A stretch of 64,000 bases of DNA from NCBI GenBank assembly GCA_030522415.1, contig CM060104.1, forward strand, positions 8,877,501-8,941,500, in the 5' to 3' direction. This document shows, one piece after another, positions 13,101 to 23,526 of the stretch. The notes below the pieces were generated by a model, which did no database searches, was not told the DNA's origin, and saw nothing but the letters and a program-made list of their open reading frames with translations. Origin of the DNA: Channallabes apus (taxonomy: Eukaryota > Chordata > Actinopteri > Siluriformes > Clariidae). The first letter of the stretch is position 1, and each line of letters starts with the position of its first letter. Position numbers and translations under genes: made by a program.

Positions 13101-16100
13101 TTGGTCTCTGTTTAGGAAGAATAAATCCCAAAAGAGAGAGATATTACTAAAATACTTCTGTATACCTTGTCTTCATCATTTAAAATACAACCGGTGCTGC
13201 CACAAAAGAGAACTGATAAATTGTCTAAAAATGCTCTTCCTATCTATATGTGCTTTGTTGAGGATTCTGTTATATATACACTTCCCAGCCCAAAACAACA
13301 CATTCTAATATTCTGTTCAACTACCTTTAGTTGTTTGGATCATCGGACCACAGGGCCTCTTCCCATTGCTCCAAAGTCCATTCTTTAGGCTTCCTATGTA
13401 ATGGAAGCTTTTTGTTCTGATTAGCCTCACCAACATGTGGTTTTCTTATGACCAGACAGCTATTTAGTCTCAATAATGTGAGCTCTCTTCATATTGTGCA
13501 AGTTGAAATGCTCTTAATTTTACTATTAAACATAGCTGTGATTTCTACTGTTGTTTTTTTCCAGTGCAACTTAAGGCACAAGGTTTAAATAATGAGTTGC
13601 ACTAATTCAAATAATTTTACAGTTTTCTGTGACTGTTGCAGGCCAATAACGTAATCCTTCTGAGACAGTGACTTCCTTTAGCCAGACAGTGTACTACCAA
13701 CAATTAAAGAAGACTTTAAAGAAATAATAACTTACCCTCCTTCAAAGATGCAAACACGTAGGGGCTCACTGTGCTTTGAGGTGGTAGGAGTCTCCTCTGC
13801 ACCACTTACATCTTTTTCAGCCCTTGTTGTAAGAAGTTCTTCTTTCTCTTTGACAGGGGTGCTCTGTGTTTTGACATGTACCTATACATTAGATGAAATA
13901 ACATGACATATGTGTATCCAATAATCCTAAACTATAGACAGTAATAATATAGTAACAGTAATAATGTGCAATCAGAACAAAAAATACAAACATGGATAGA
14001 AAACAATCTAAGTATTTACAATAAGTGATGTTAGCATTTACCTCTGATACCCTGGGAGATGTGTTGCCAACTAACTTGTCAGTTGTCAAAGGTGGTGTTG
14101 TAGCCATGGTATATACCTCGGAGCTGTACATTTGCTTAGAACACAGGAGGGACAATACTATTTTGGTGGACAAACCAGGTAGATTGGGGTTATACATGCT
14201 CACATTCCAAGAGGAATAAACTGATGTTTGTGGATTTGTGTGGGCAGATGGGTTAGGCTTAGTATAATTCAGGTAGCACCAGCTCACTCTTGTACTGGTA
14301 TGTAGGCTGGGGTATAATGGGTCAGTTGCATCTGTGGATTTCCCTGGGATCTCAACCACTGAAACGCACCCATGGCCCTCTTCCTGATCTTCCTCTTTCT
14401 TAAGTCTAGTTTCCACCTGGGAAATGTCTGGCTTATTCACGACAAATTCAGTTCTCTTTTCTTTGCATACTTGTTCTTCCTCCACAGCTGCCTCCATTCC
14501 TTTTCTGTTCCTTAAAACCTCTTCATCTGTTCCTTGGTTTTCCACAAATTTTCCACAACTTTTCCCCCTTTCTTCTACAAATTCTTCCTCTTCTTCTTCT
14601 TCCTTGATTCGTTTCTGTTGTCGTTGTGCCTCAAGGCTGAGTTCTAGACTACCTGCGGGGGAAAGCATGCGCTTATTTCCTCCAGCAGCAAGAGGCCCAC
14701 AACTATCGTCCGATGCAGTTTCTGCTCGAATTTTTAAAGGAAGTGATAAAGGAATGCAAGTCTTAAGATTAGAAGTAGGGAGTCTAAGGTAAGATCTCTG
14801 AAGCTTGCTGCCCTCAAGTTTCTCCATAATGACCATGGCTGTACAGCATATTGGTTGCTGAGACCGTGTTGTGGCTAAGATTTGTGAAATGGTTGTATAC
14901 ATGGCACTAGCATAGGTAGGAATATGAGTCTGTAAGCGTACAGGCACCACCAGGGACAGCACTGGTCTAAGCTGCTCAAGGCAAGTAGCTATGATGGGGC
15001 GGGGCTGGTGCCGAGTGACAAGTTGGTGACATGGAGAACCTCTTCTATGTGTAGAACAAGGAGAAGAGCCAGGTTCGCCAGTAGATGAAGCCAAGGGATC
15101 CTGAATGATTAGACCACTCGTTGGGTACTGCAGTGAAAGCAAAGTAGGGAAAGGCTGAATAGGAAGGCCTAGGTGCTCAGCTAAATGAAGCTCCCTTGGA
15201 TGAAATGAAGATGGCACTGTTTGTATGAGAGCATGCTGAAGCATATGACTGGAAAGGACCTCAGATATTGTTGTGACTGGTAGCAGTCCAGTTACCTGTT
15301 GTGAGGAAAAGGTTTCTGGACTTGTTAGAGGGTAAACTGTAGTTGGAAGAGGAAGGGGAGTTTGAAAAAGCTGCAGTGTTTTTCCCAAAGTGTCTGGGCT
15401 AAGACCAGAAGTACTGCTTGCTCTGTGGTCATGAACTGTGAGAGCAGCATGGCCAATATAGGACTGATGGACGCCAGATGATGATTCTACCTGATCAGGC
15501 CTCTCAAGGGTTGGATGCTTCACCAAAAGACATTTTCGCCTCTCTTTCCAAGAAGATGATGTAGTTCTCGGAGACAGGGATCCACAGTCAAATGATTTGC
15601 TTCTTGTCTCTACTACCTGGGCAGGGTGTGGCGGACTTGCAGACGCTTGTTCAGAGGCAGAACGATGCATTTCCCTGTGATAATGTTGAGAGGCACCTGG
15701 TACAGTCAGCATATGGGACCCTTGGCAGCTCCACTGACCAGCCAGCATTTCAGAGTCAATCTTTCCTATTTCATCAAAAGATGTAGATCGACTAGAAGTG
15801 TGAGAAACATTACTTTCTTGGCTAGGACTGTGTGGCAGGGAAACTGATTCAAAGCTAGATTCGCCTGATGACTGGAGTGCCTCAGCCAACCGGAGACGTT
15901 TCTTTTTTGGAGGCAGCTTCTCTGCAGGAAGCTGAGCCAGGCTTTGACTACGCTGAGGCCATTGAAACTCCTCCTTCTCTAATTCTCTTGGGATATATGT
16001 ACTTGTTTGAGGTGATACCATCTCAGGATCTGGTTCTTTTGTTACCAAGATCTCTGGCACTTGAATCTTGGGCTGTCGAACCAACCTGGATGTGGAGGTT

Positions 16101-18157
16101 TGCTTGGGCGCCTGTAAATCTTTAGGTTCAAGTTCTGACTCCTGAATTTCTATGGACATGCTTTCCTGTTTTTCAAAAGAGCTTGTGTGCTGAATAACAG
16201 ATATTTCCTTAAAAGGGCCAATTTTTTCGGGTTCCGTTTGTGGTACAGTACTTGAGAAACCTTGAAAATCATCTTTATTCTCTATTGCTGATGTGGTGAG
16301 ATGACTGCTAAAGGATACAGCTGCTGGACCTGGACTAGGAGGATCTTCCTCTAAACTTTCTTCTTTCCTCCTCTTTCGTATCGCCATAGCCATTGCTTTA
16401 AACTTATAGTGCATTATTTGTCGATGATCTTCTTGTACAGCAGCTTTCTTCTCATGCTGATGTTCCTGTGAAGGCTTATTTATGCAAGAAACTCTGTGTG
16501 CTTCATAATGCTCCTGTTTATTCAAGCGAGTCCCACATATTTCACATTCATAGAGGTGTATTCCCTTTTGCTGCTTCCATCCTGATTCTGTAGAAACAGA
16601 GGAACCAGTTTCTGATGTAAGGTCAGCGCCAACTGGCATTTCAATGGCAGGCTGGCGCCTCAACATTCGATGATGGTGACCAACCCTCAGTTCCACTGAT
16701 GAAGTCTGCTGTTCATCAAAAGATTGGCTGAGACGAAAGTTGTGTGAAGATAAGCTAGCTGGATCATCTATCCCACTAGAAGATGGCACTGATTGGCTTC
16801 TCAGAAAAATACTACTTGAACTGTGAGTAGAAACTGTGCCTTCATTTAATTGTGAATGCTTTGCTTCAGTAGCATAACCACTTAGAATATTTTGCCCAGT
16901 AGTGCCACTAGTTCCAGGAAAATCTTCCTTTGGCTCTTTTGGTGAAGAAAACTTAGCAGACTCACTACTGCTTCTTCTAGAGAGAGAAGAACGTCTAGGT
17001 TTGACACTGTCGATTTCACTTGTGTCAACTACAGCCTCATTTATAGTAATTAATTTAGTAATGTGTTCAATGACTTGCGTCTTAGGCACAGTGAAAGAGA
17101 GAGATTTTTCCTCTTGTCCCAAAGTTGTTGACTGAAGGTGTTGGTGAGAAATTCTTTGTTGTTGGCCTAATCGTCCATACTTTCCCAAGATAATTTCAGC
17201 ATAGGATTTAACATTGGCATTGGGAGGGCTCACCTGGGATAACTCAGCACTACCATAGCTGGAAAAGTAGCCAGATTCAGTACTGCCCTTACTACCAGGA
17301 CCCAATGAAGATGATGGACTCTCATCTGGTGATTCCATGGGCGCTCTTTTCCTTTCACTGAGTCGCATAGCTAACCTCTGTTTGATTGCCTGTGAATCCT
17401 CTGTTCTTGGCACTTCTTCTGAAAATGAGAGTTCAACCTTGGAGCTTTTTCTTAGAGCTGGCCTGTCTTTAGATGTAGATGGCTGATGTTGGCCAGTCTC
17501 ATCCTCAGACTCTGTGCTATCCGCTTCTGTTGCTTCTTCCTGCTCATCTCCAACAGTACCACTTTCAACTCCACTGCAACTGTATTCTTCACGTCTAGAT
17601 ACCAAGCCAGCTTTTATTCGATGTGCATGGGATTTGCGATGTTTGTACAGGTTACTTTTAGTCTTAAATGAGAAACTACACGGGACACAAGGATAGGGTC
17701 TTTCTCCTGTGTGGGAACGGATATGTTTTTGGAGGACACTGGGTTTTGCACATGGCCTTCCACAGTATGAGCAAACATACTTCCCTGGCTTTTGGGGCTT
17801 ACGTTCCCTTCTAGATGTGGTGCCTTCTTGTAATTCTTGACTGGGGCAAGAAGGAATACTATGAAGATGAGGGACTGGAGTAGAGGATTCAAGAGATGAT
17901 GAAGAGAAGCTGCCTCCAGAAGGACCTGGGACATCTTGTAATTGCCAACTTTCTCCCATCGGAGACTGCTGTTGCTGCTGCCTCTTGAGCAAATCTCTGC
18001 GTTTTGGCTGCCTCTTATGATGCCGGCCATGGATTGGTAGTGAGGTAGCCTGTTCCTGTATATGAGGAAACCTACCCCTAAGTGAAGATTCAGACAGAGC
18101 TTGTTGCTGTCCACCAGATCGCTCCCCATCAGACGGCCGGCTATGCTCTGCCTCCAT
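3068..18157 (-). CDS. hivep3: hivep3 (Schnurri-3/KRC/ZAS3) transcription factor, six coding exons
   Basis: Large nuclear zinc-finger protein. Family members bind kappaB-like enhancers; HIVEP3 is known to act in T-cell AP-1/NF-kappaB signalling and osteoblast control. Joined exons are complement(14042-18157, 13736-13881, 8539-8714, 8240-8341, 4400-5016, 3068-3817), 5907 nt, about 1968 residues plus TAG; all junctions are GT-AG and in phase. Human HIVEP3 is about 2400 residues, so this is a shorter fish version. Seen: N-terminal ZAS pair (C129/C132/H145/H149 and C157/C160/H173/H177), a single CCHC-type finger near residue 530-555, C-terminal ZAS pair (C1441/C1444/H1457/H1461 and C1469/C1472/H1485/H1491), acidic run near 1526-1560, and a Ser/Pro-rich tail. 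HIVEP3 rather than HIVEP1/2 is chosen from the finger linker ([18 protein letters not shown]) and from shared blocks such as EEHQFSD and [10 protein letters not shown]. Fish often carry two hivep3 copies; I cannot tell which this is. Confidence 0.93.
3818..4399 (-). other. hivep3: hivep3 intron 5
   Basis: A 582-bp intron bounded by GTGAGT and CTACAG on the minus strand. It holds an imperfect (GTCT)n microsatellite at about 4327-4356 (plus strand). No other feature seen. Confidence 0.8.
4400..5016 (-). CDS. hivep3: hivep3 coding exon 5 (acidic and Ser/Pro-rich region)
   Basis: A 617-bp exon for residues 1514-1719. It starts with [19 protein letters not shown], then a run of about 25 Asp/Glu residues, then a Ser-Pro-Arg-rich segment with many SP dipeptides ([28 protein letters not shown]) that are likely proline-directed phosphorylation sites. 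Acceptor GTGTGTCAG, donor GTGAGT after GAG in phase 0. EEHQFSD followed by an acidic run matches HIVEP3 just downstream of the C-terminal ZAS. Confidence 0.9.
5017..8239 (-). other. hivep3: hivep3 intron 4
   Basis: A 3.2-kb intron containing (TG)n at 5071-5107, a Tc1 relic at 5730-6575, (AAT)n at 7081-7111 and A-rich runs near 7910-7937. No exon-like segment recognised. Confidence 0.8.
5730..6575 (-). mobile_element. Tc1-like transposon, truncated, with transposase relic
   Basis: The left end starts ACAGGTCCTTCTCAAAAAAT with the long terminal region of a common fish Tc1 family. The transposase C-terminal part is on the minus strand in a frame at 5998-6324: [19 protein letters not shown] contains the second catalytic Asp and [18 protein letters not shown] the final acidic residue. 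Helix-turn-helix-like N-terminal remains ([15 protein letters not shown]) follow at 6266-6565 in another frame. The element stops abruptly near 6575 without a matching right terminal repeat. It lies inside a hivep3 intron. Confidence 0.85.
8240..8341 (-). CDS. hivep3: hivep3 coding exon 4 (end of last ZAS finger)
   Basis: A 102-bp exon, too short to stand out as an open frame. It reads [16 protein letters not shown] followed by [18 protein letters not shown]. It supplies H1485 and H1491, the two His ligands of the last zinc finger, so the intron splits this finger between its Cys and His halves, as known for HIVEP genes. Acceptor CTGACAG, donor GTAGGA (weaker than consensus), phases 1/1, consistent with both neighbours. 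The intron to exon 3 is 197 bp. Confidence 0.92.
8539..8714 (-). CDS. hivep3: hivep3 coding exon 3 (C-terminal ZAS fingers, first part)
   Basis: A 176-bp exon encoding residues 1421-1479 plus the first base of 1480. It starts with [21 protein letters not shown], the hallmark leader of the C-terminal ZAS domain, followed by finger three (C1441/C1444/H1457/H1461) and the first half of finger four (C1469/C1472). The acceptor is CTATAG, preceded by a pyrimidine tract that merges into an (AG)n(AC)n microsatellite (plus strand), so the 3' splice region is repeat-derived or repeat-invaded. The donor is GTGAGT after AAAG (phase 1). Confidence 0.93.
9233..9520 (+). mobile_element. L2-type LINE 3' end fragment
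   Basis: Nearly identical to the 3' end of the LINE at 21.3-25.2 kb (compare 24963-25235): the same TTCCCTGTCGAGTCTGGTTC block, the same TGTGTAAAGCTGTTTTGAGA block and the same AAATAAAA end followed by TGAATTGAATT. Only the 3' tail is present, as expected for a dead-on-arrival insertion. Confidence 0.85.
9953..10185 (+). mobile_element. V-SINE-like element, head part, plus strand
   Basis: Starts GGTGGCATGGTGGTATAGTG with a tRNA-like A box, then GGGTTCGATTCC as B box, then the shared core with GTTTTCATGCTCTCCCC and the CA/TG-rich region, where it stops. A short stretch around GCCCAGGTTCGATT is duplicated just after the B box. It is a pol III SINE, not a tRNA gene. The copy lacks its 3' tail. 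Confidence 0.8.
10201..12070. repeat. possible degraded DNA element with inverted ends
   Basis: A perfect 19-bp inverted pair (AAACCCAATTCACGTGCAC at 10237-10255 and its complement at 12029-12047) brackets about 1.8 kb. Motifs of the type GTGAATT/AATTCAC recur near both ends. A coding-like fragment lies inside at 10472. I could not recognise the family, and no flanking target duplication was identified. Confidence 0.3.
10472..10690 (+). pseudogene. coding-like fragment of unknown family, broken by a stop
   Basis: After an acceptor-like TTTTTAATAATTTAG the frame reads [20 protein letters not shown] then [14 protein letters not shown], followed by TAG at 10574-10576. It stays open after the stop for about 35 more residues ([19 protein letters not shown]...). 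Composition looks protein-like (amphipathic, Leu-rich) and unlike the AT-rich surroundings. I do not recognise it; a transposon-encoded protein exon or a decayed host exon are both possible. Confidence 0.3.
12115..12235 (+). mobile_element. diverged V-SINE-like 3' fragment
   Basis: GATACGGATTGGCACTCTGT followed by CCAGGGCGTACCTCGCCTCG, then TCCTAGGATAGGCTC and GATAAAGTGGTACAGA, is a diverged plus-strand version of the tail half of the SINE present at 41.1 kb on the other strand. Older than the other copies. Confidence 0.65.
13275..13695 (-). mobile_element. internally deleted Tc1-like element
   Basis: On the minus strand 13325-13385 reads [14 protein letters not shown], the Tc1 transposase segment holding the first catalytic Asp. 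The ends look like related inverted termini (TATACACTTCCC on the left, AGACAGTGTACTAC on the right). Most of the transposase is gone. It sits just downstream of hivep3 exon 2 in the intron. Confidence 0.55.
13736..13881 (-). CDS. hivep3: hivep3 coding exon 2 (residues 1373-1421, linker before C-terminal ZAS)
   Basis: A 146-bp exon read in phase 0 from a TATAG acceptor, starting VHVKTQ and ending RVCIFEGG, with donor GTAAG after two bases of a Gly codon. The ending matches the HIVEP3 family sequence just before YKSNEEY, so the exon completes the join even though it has no long frame of its own. The intron before it is only 160 bp (13882-14041). Low-complexity Lys/Glu content between the two conserved ends is typical of HIVEP linkers. 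Confidence 0.88.
13882..14041 (-). other. hivep3: hivep3 intron 1 of the coding part
   Basis: A 160-bp intron with donor GTAAATGC and acceptor TGTATAG on the minus strand; AT-rich. The giant exon's frame reads through it, so it must be recognised from splice sites and phase. Confidence 0.85.
14042..18157 (-). CDS. hivep3: hivep3 large coding exon (residues 1-1372)
   Basis: Contains the start and about 70% of the protein, as is usual for HIVEP genes, which have one giant exon. The ATG at 18157 is the first in frame after an in-frame TAG about 50 bp upstream, and the protein starts MEAEH, resembling the Met-acidic start of HIVEP3. A CAAG acceptor preceded by pyrimidines near 18248 is a possible 5' exon edge; this is a guess. 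Domains in order: basic/Gln-rich start, ZAS-N fingers 129-177, acidic Ser/Thr segment near 205-220, the conserved block around [12 protein letters not shown] and [24 protein letters not shown] phosphosite-like runs, the middle finger, a Lys/Arg motif ([12 protein letters not shown]) that looks like a nuclear localisation signal, and [23 protein letters not shown] near the end. The donor GTAAAT follows GAG in phase 0. The reading frame stays open into the intron, which hides the splice site. Confidence 0.93.
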
Positions 18158-18606
18158 AGAATGTGGGGAGAAAGCCTTATGGACACACTTGGAATGCCTT
18201 TGTAACTACCTGATCCTTTAGCATTATTTCCCATGGGAAGGAAACATCTTGAGAAAAATTGCACATGGCTTATAAAGGATGTACAAGTACTGGTTTATGT
18301 TAAAATTTATTCATCAGACGAAGAACTCAAACAGGGCCAAAGAAGAGCAGGAATTATCATTGTTTCATTCCTTTGCAAGATATTCGTGGAATAGTAACTC
18401 AAAACTAGTATGTGTTAGCAGGTGTTCAAGCCCTTTTTTCCTCCCAAGTCTTCATTTGCCCACAATGCAGAGGCCCTAGAGAAAAACAGATAAGAACGTA
18501 CTGTACAAGGTTGCATGCTTGTGCATCAAGAACTTATTTTAAGCATTTATATATCAGTTTTAAAAATAAATGCTGTAAAAGACTAAAACAGAACCTAAAT
18601 TTGCAG

Positions 18607-18657
<51 letters not shown>

Positions 18658-19203
18658 GTATATTGTTTGATATTAACTTTTTTGCTCACTGACCAATGTG
18701 GCTAGTGGATTTCCGGAGTCACTAGCCATTCAGCCTTTTTACTAGACATAATTTTGTTACCAGAAAATCTCAGTTTTTTCTTCACCATGATACATTAATG
18801 TTTGTTATATCTAGATTTACTTATAAATGACAGCATACACTGTATCACTATAGTAGTAGTCAAGTATTCAGTACTGTTAAGATACCTCCCAATATAAAAA
18901 CATGCAAACATGAACAGTATATTCGGTTTATTGAACTTAAATTCAAGCCTCTTACCACATGAATTGAAAACTCAAAACATGTATCATTTCAGTGTTATTA
19001 TGTGTACTATTATCAGGTATTATTATTCATTATGTATTATTATATCAGAATTCTGAGTTAGGACAGTGGACTCTGGTCTATCTTGTAGTGTTGACTCTTT
19101 ATAGTGTAAGGTAATTCAATCAATTGATGAAATTTCTATCATTCAACATGAAATCTAAATAGATTTTAATAGTGATTACTTAGTAAAAGTGTGTCTGTGT
19201 GTT

Positions 19204-19239
<36 letters not shown>

Positions 19240-19243
<4 letters not shown>

Positions 19244-19680
19244 TAAGTGATGGGAAGTTCAAATCATTTTAGTGACTCGGTTCTTTGAATCTCGTTCATC
19301 AAAATGTACGAATCTTTTTTTGAGTCATTCCTTTCATTTGATCAGAAATAAATTAAAATGTTGCGTTTTCAATAAAAAAGACCCCAATACGTCTACATGC
19401 ACAAATTTTGGCTCCCAGATATGAAAATATTACAATGCAACTAAGGACATATTATAATAAACAGAATGAGTAACTCACTCATCATATCTTCCAGTCGTTC
19501 GTTCGTTTGAATCTATTAAACCGCATAGCGTCTATGGGAGTCACGTGACAAAACTAACGACTCGAGACCGAAATATGAACATTTGCGCATGCGCGCCCAA
19601 TAGAAAATTCTCAGAGATACTCGTTCATCTGAGTCATGTTAAAGAGTCGTTCAAAAAGAATGAATCGTTCATAAGCGACC
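19240..19680. mobile_element. possible MITE (GTGATGGGAAGTTC-type)
   Basis: Starts AAGTGATGGGAAGTTCAAAT and continues with repeated GACTCGGTTC/GAATCTCGTTCA motifs. The other end has inverted versions (GAGTCGTTCAAAAAGAATGA, then ATCGTTCATAAG). Fish genomes carry hAT-derived MITEs with such GATTC/GAATC-rich ends, but the right terminus is not clearly preserved. Confidence 0.35.
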
Positions 19681-19935
19681 CGTGTGTGCAATGCATGTGT
19701 AGAGAGAGGCATTAAATGTCCTCATTACATTCATGCGTGTTTTATACGCGTAATATTACGTTGCAATGCGTTTATTATATCAGATGCCTTTAGAGAAAAC
19801 TACAACAAAAATATATTACCAACAGAAAATGAATGAATGAATAAACTAACCGCCAAAGTGGCTAGTGTGACTAAAGTTATTACCCGCCACAGCCGATTTT
19901 TACCTGCATTTGGCGGGTGCCAATGTCAAACCATG

Positions 19936-20016
<81 letters not shown>

Positions 20017-20078
20017 TGAACATCCAACCCTAAATGAAATATGATTCTCTTAGCTATGAAGGTTTTTCAGAATACTGG

Positions 20079-20127
<49 letters not shown>

Positions 20128-20459
20128 CAAGTTTAAGACCAAGTTTCATTATTTGTTTGACTGTATGTCCCTGACATTAACCGCCAACATTTGTTTTATA
20201 ATAAAGCACAAGGCCGAGTAAGCAAACTTGCTTAATGGTGAAGTACAATTAGACCCATCAATACCACAAAACTAATTAATTGAATTTAATTAATTTAAAC
20301 AATGGATCTCAAATTCCATTCCATATTCCATTCCAAATTCAAATATTCTAAACCTACTGAAAATTGGTCCAATAGATAGTCCTGAGGATTTAAGACAACA
20401 AGGTTCATGGGTTGTTTAAAAGCCCCAAGGTGTGACACAAAGCAATTCAGTCCCAAATG

Positions 20460-20830
20460 AACATGCATTGGTGGCCAAAAGTATTAATACAACATATAAC
20501 GTATTATAGTTCCCCCTGTGCATAAAACAGGTGATTTCACAAATGATTTCATGGCCTTTTTAAATAAAGAGTTGTGCTAATTAGGATCAGCTGCTGTAAT
20601 TAAAGGCATGGAGCAAATATGCGGCAGGATTTTTACTTTCTTAAGCATTTACTTGGCTAAAACTATGGAATTCATGTGAATTGTAAACTTCTGTGGCACA
20701 TTTCTACACATGATCTTCAGGAAGCAATAAAGACACCACAGTACTGCAGATGTCCTTCTGAATCTATGCCAAACTGGATCCAGCAGGTTGTGAAGAATAA
20801 AGGACTTTATACTAAATATTGATTGTTGTA
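20460..20830 (+). mobile_element. weak Tc1-like transposase C-terminal relic
   Basis: Reads SESMPNWIQQVVKNKGLYTKY then TGA near 20823, similar in layout to the conserved C-terminus of Tc1 transposases (Lys-Gly..Thr..Tyr before the stop). The upstream part is too decayed to follow. Confidence 0.3.
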
Positions 20831-21483
20831 TATCAATTTTAGCGGAAGTTTTTTTTTTTTTTTTTTTAAGTTTTTAACGAACATGGCAGCTTATGCACAT
20901 TTGTTCTGCATTTCACAGTTCAAAAATATATTCTTTAAGAAATAATTTAAAATATTATCCATGCAATGTTGACATCTGCGAAGAATTAAAAAAACTAGTT
21001 AAAATGTTTATATTTACTGTAGATACTGTACAAACAAAACAACATAGTACACTCAATGGATCACCTGTATATCTTCTCATTCATGCAATTATTCAGGCAC
21101 CCAGTATATTATTATATGGCAGTATTATTATATGGCAGCAGTTGTAACAAAATCACAGACACTGTTCAAAAGTGTCAGAATGTGGAAAAGGTGCAAGCAA
21201 AAAATAAATAAAATAGCCAATATTTCGAATGGAAATGCCTTGTTTTCCCCAAAAAATGTTCCTCAATTTAATCATGCCATGTCTCTCATATCGCACTCTG
21301 CCATTAAGATGACAATTACCAACTAGGGAGGGTGCAGACTATCACTTGCTTCCTCTGAGACACATGAAGCAAGTGATAGTCACCATATTGAGACTGTGTC
21401 TGTTCCCCGATCTAAGCAAAAATGTAGAATGACTCTGTTTTAATAATTTAATTAACAAAGACCCCAAACTCGGATCACACTGA

Positions 21484-23526
21484 ATGCGCAGCTCTGATCT
21501 GAAGCTAGGACTGTTAAATATTAGATCTCTCGCATCAAAAGCGGTTATTGTTAATGAAATTATCACAGATCAGGAGTTTGATATACTCTGTTTAACTGAA
21601 ACATGGGTTAAACAGGACGAGTATGTAGCTCTAAATGAAGCTAGTCCTCCTGGATACAGCTACATACACCAGCCTCGGTTAACTGGTAGAGGAGGAGGCG
21701 TCGCAGTTATTCATAATGATAATCTGTCCATCGTACAAAAACACGGACACAAATTTAGTTCATATGAAATTCTTTATAGTAACATAAGTGTATTTAAGTA
21801 TATTAAGTCAGCTCAGTCGATTCCACTAATTATAATTTACAGACCTCCAGGGCCGTATTCTGAATTTCTTAGTGAATTTGCAGATTTCTTCTCAAATCTA
21901 GTCGTTTCTGTAGACAAAGTGTTAATTGCTGGAGATTTTAACATTCATTTTGAGAATCCAGAAGACCCTCTGAGAACAGCATTTATATCCATACTGGACT
22001 CCGTAGGTGTAAATCAGTGTGTAGTTGGACCCACTCACAAAGCAGGTCACACTTTAGACTTAATAGTATTTTTCGGATTAAGTATAAGAAATGTATTCAC
22101 AATTCCACTGTCTGAAATTATCTCAGATCACTACCTTGTCTCCATTAAAGTGTGTCACAGTGATAATGTACGCACAGCACCGCGCTACCGTATTAAACGT
22201 ACATTCATATCAACTACCACACAGAGTTTTATCAGTAATCTCCCAGAGTTACCAACTTCGATTAGATCACCGTCTGACCCCACAGAACTCGATCAGGCGA
22301 CTGAATATTTAGAGTCGACATTTCGTTGTAACTTAGATAATGTAGCTCCAGCTAAAAGAAAAATTTTTAGAGATAAGAAACGCGCTCCCTGGTATAACGA
22401 TCACACGCGCACTTTAAAACAGACTGCTCGGAAATTAGAGCGTAAATGGCGTCAAACTAAATTGTTAGTATTTCAAATAGCATGGAAAGAGAGCATCCTG
22501 AACTATAGGAAAGCTCTTAGTGTAGCTAGATCAACGTATCTCTCCACTCTTATAGAAGAAAATAAAAATAATCCTAGATTTTTATTTAATACCGTAGCCA
22601 AATTAACCAGAAATAAGACCACTACAGAAATCTCCACAACAACATCATGCAATAGTGAGGACTTCATGAACTTTTTTAATAATAAAATTGTAAATATCAG
22701 GCATAAAATTGAGGCTTTGAAACCGAACAATGTAACTGATACAGATGTTAACCTAGCCTCGTCAGATCGGAACCTAGAATACTTTACTGCCCTTGAAGAG
22801 AATGAACTAATTTCACTCATCTCTTCTGCAAATTCATCAACCTGTATATTAGATCCTATACCGACACATTTTCTTAAACAGATAGTACCAGTAATAACAG
22901 AACCGCTGTTGAGAATAATTAATTCCTCACTCAGCATTGGTTATGTTCCAAAATCTTTTAAATTAGCAGTTATCAAACCAATAATTAAGAAACCTGACCT
23001 CGACCCCTGTCAGCTGTCCAATTACAGGCCAATATCGAACCTCCCGTTTATCTCTAAGATTATGGAAAAGATAGTAGCGGAGCAGCTATGCTCATATCTA
23101 CATAGAAATGGCATACATGAACTGTATCAGTCAGGATTTAGGCCTCATCACAGCACAGAAACAGCACTCGTTAAAGTAGTAAATGACCTATTGGCCTCTG
23201 ATCAGGGTTGTGTAACTATGCTTGTATTACTCGACCTCAGTGCAGCTTTTGACACCATTGATCATGCTATTCTTCTTCACAGATTAGAAAATGTAGGAAT
23301 TAAGGGTACAGCCCTCTCCTGGCTCAGATCCTATTTGACCGATCGTTATCAGTATGTAGACTTAAATGGTGACTATTCTGCATGCTCTCTAGTGGAGTTT
23401 GGCGTTCCGCAGGGTTCAGTTTTAGGCCTACTGCTTTTTTCTCTTTACATGCTTCCTCTGGGCAACATAATCCGTAAGCATGGTATTAGTTTTCATTGTT
23501 ATGCTGACGACACACAGTTATTCTAA
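21484..23526 (+). pseudogene. LINE endonuclease and reverse transcriptase, main frame
   Basis: A 680-residue frame. The endonuclease (APE type) starts [13 protein letters not shown] and holds LTETW, GDFNIH and ISDHYLV, the expected catalytic segments. Reverse transcriptase follows, with [50 protein letters not shown] and the catalytic YADDTQLF. Length and order fit L2-type LINEs. It stops at TAA 23524-23526 directly after YADDTQLF, whereas homologous proteins continue, so this is a nonsense mutation. No start codon with clear context is visible; the ATG at 21484 is simply the first one. Confidence 0.92.

Larger units (their letters stand above)
8715..13735 (-). other. hivep3: hivep3 intron 2
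   Basis: A 5.0-kb intron filled with an (AG)(AC) microsatellite (8727-8767), an L2-type 3' end (9233-9520), a SINE head (9953-10185), a possible degraded DNA element (10.2-12.1 kb), a (GAAT)n run (10937-10966), a diverged SINE (12.1 kb), a (GTTT)n run (12745-12768) and a Tc1-derived element (13.3-13.7 kb). No host exon identified besides those of hivep3. Confidence 0.75.
18158..21326. other. region 5' of the hivep3 start, no exon assigned
   Basis: Holds (CA)n at 18609-18656, (TG)n(AG)n at 19190-19243, (AT)n at 19938-20010 and 20082-20122, a T tract at 20850-20868, a hAT/MITE-like segment at about 19240-19680 and a weak Tc1 relic at about 20460-20830. The stretch just right of 18158 is probably 5' UTR or intron of hivep3. 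Confidence 0.5.
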
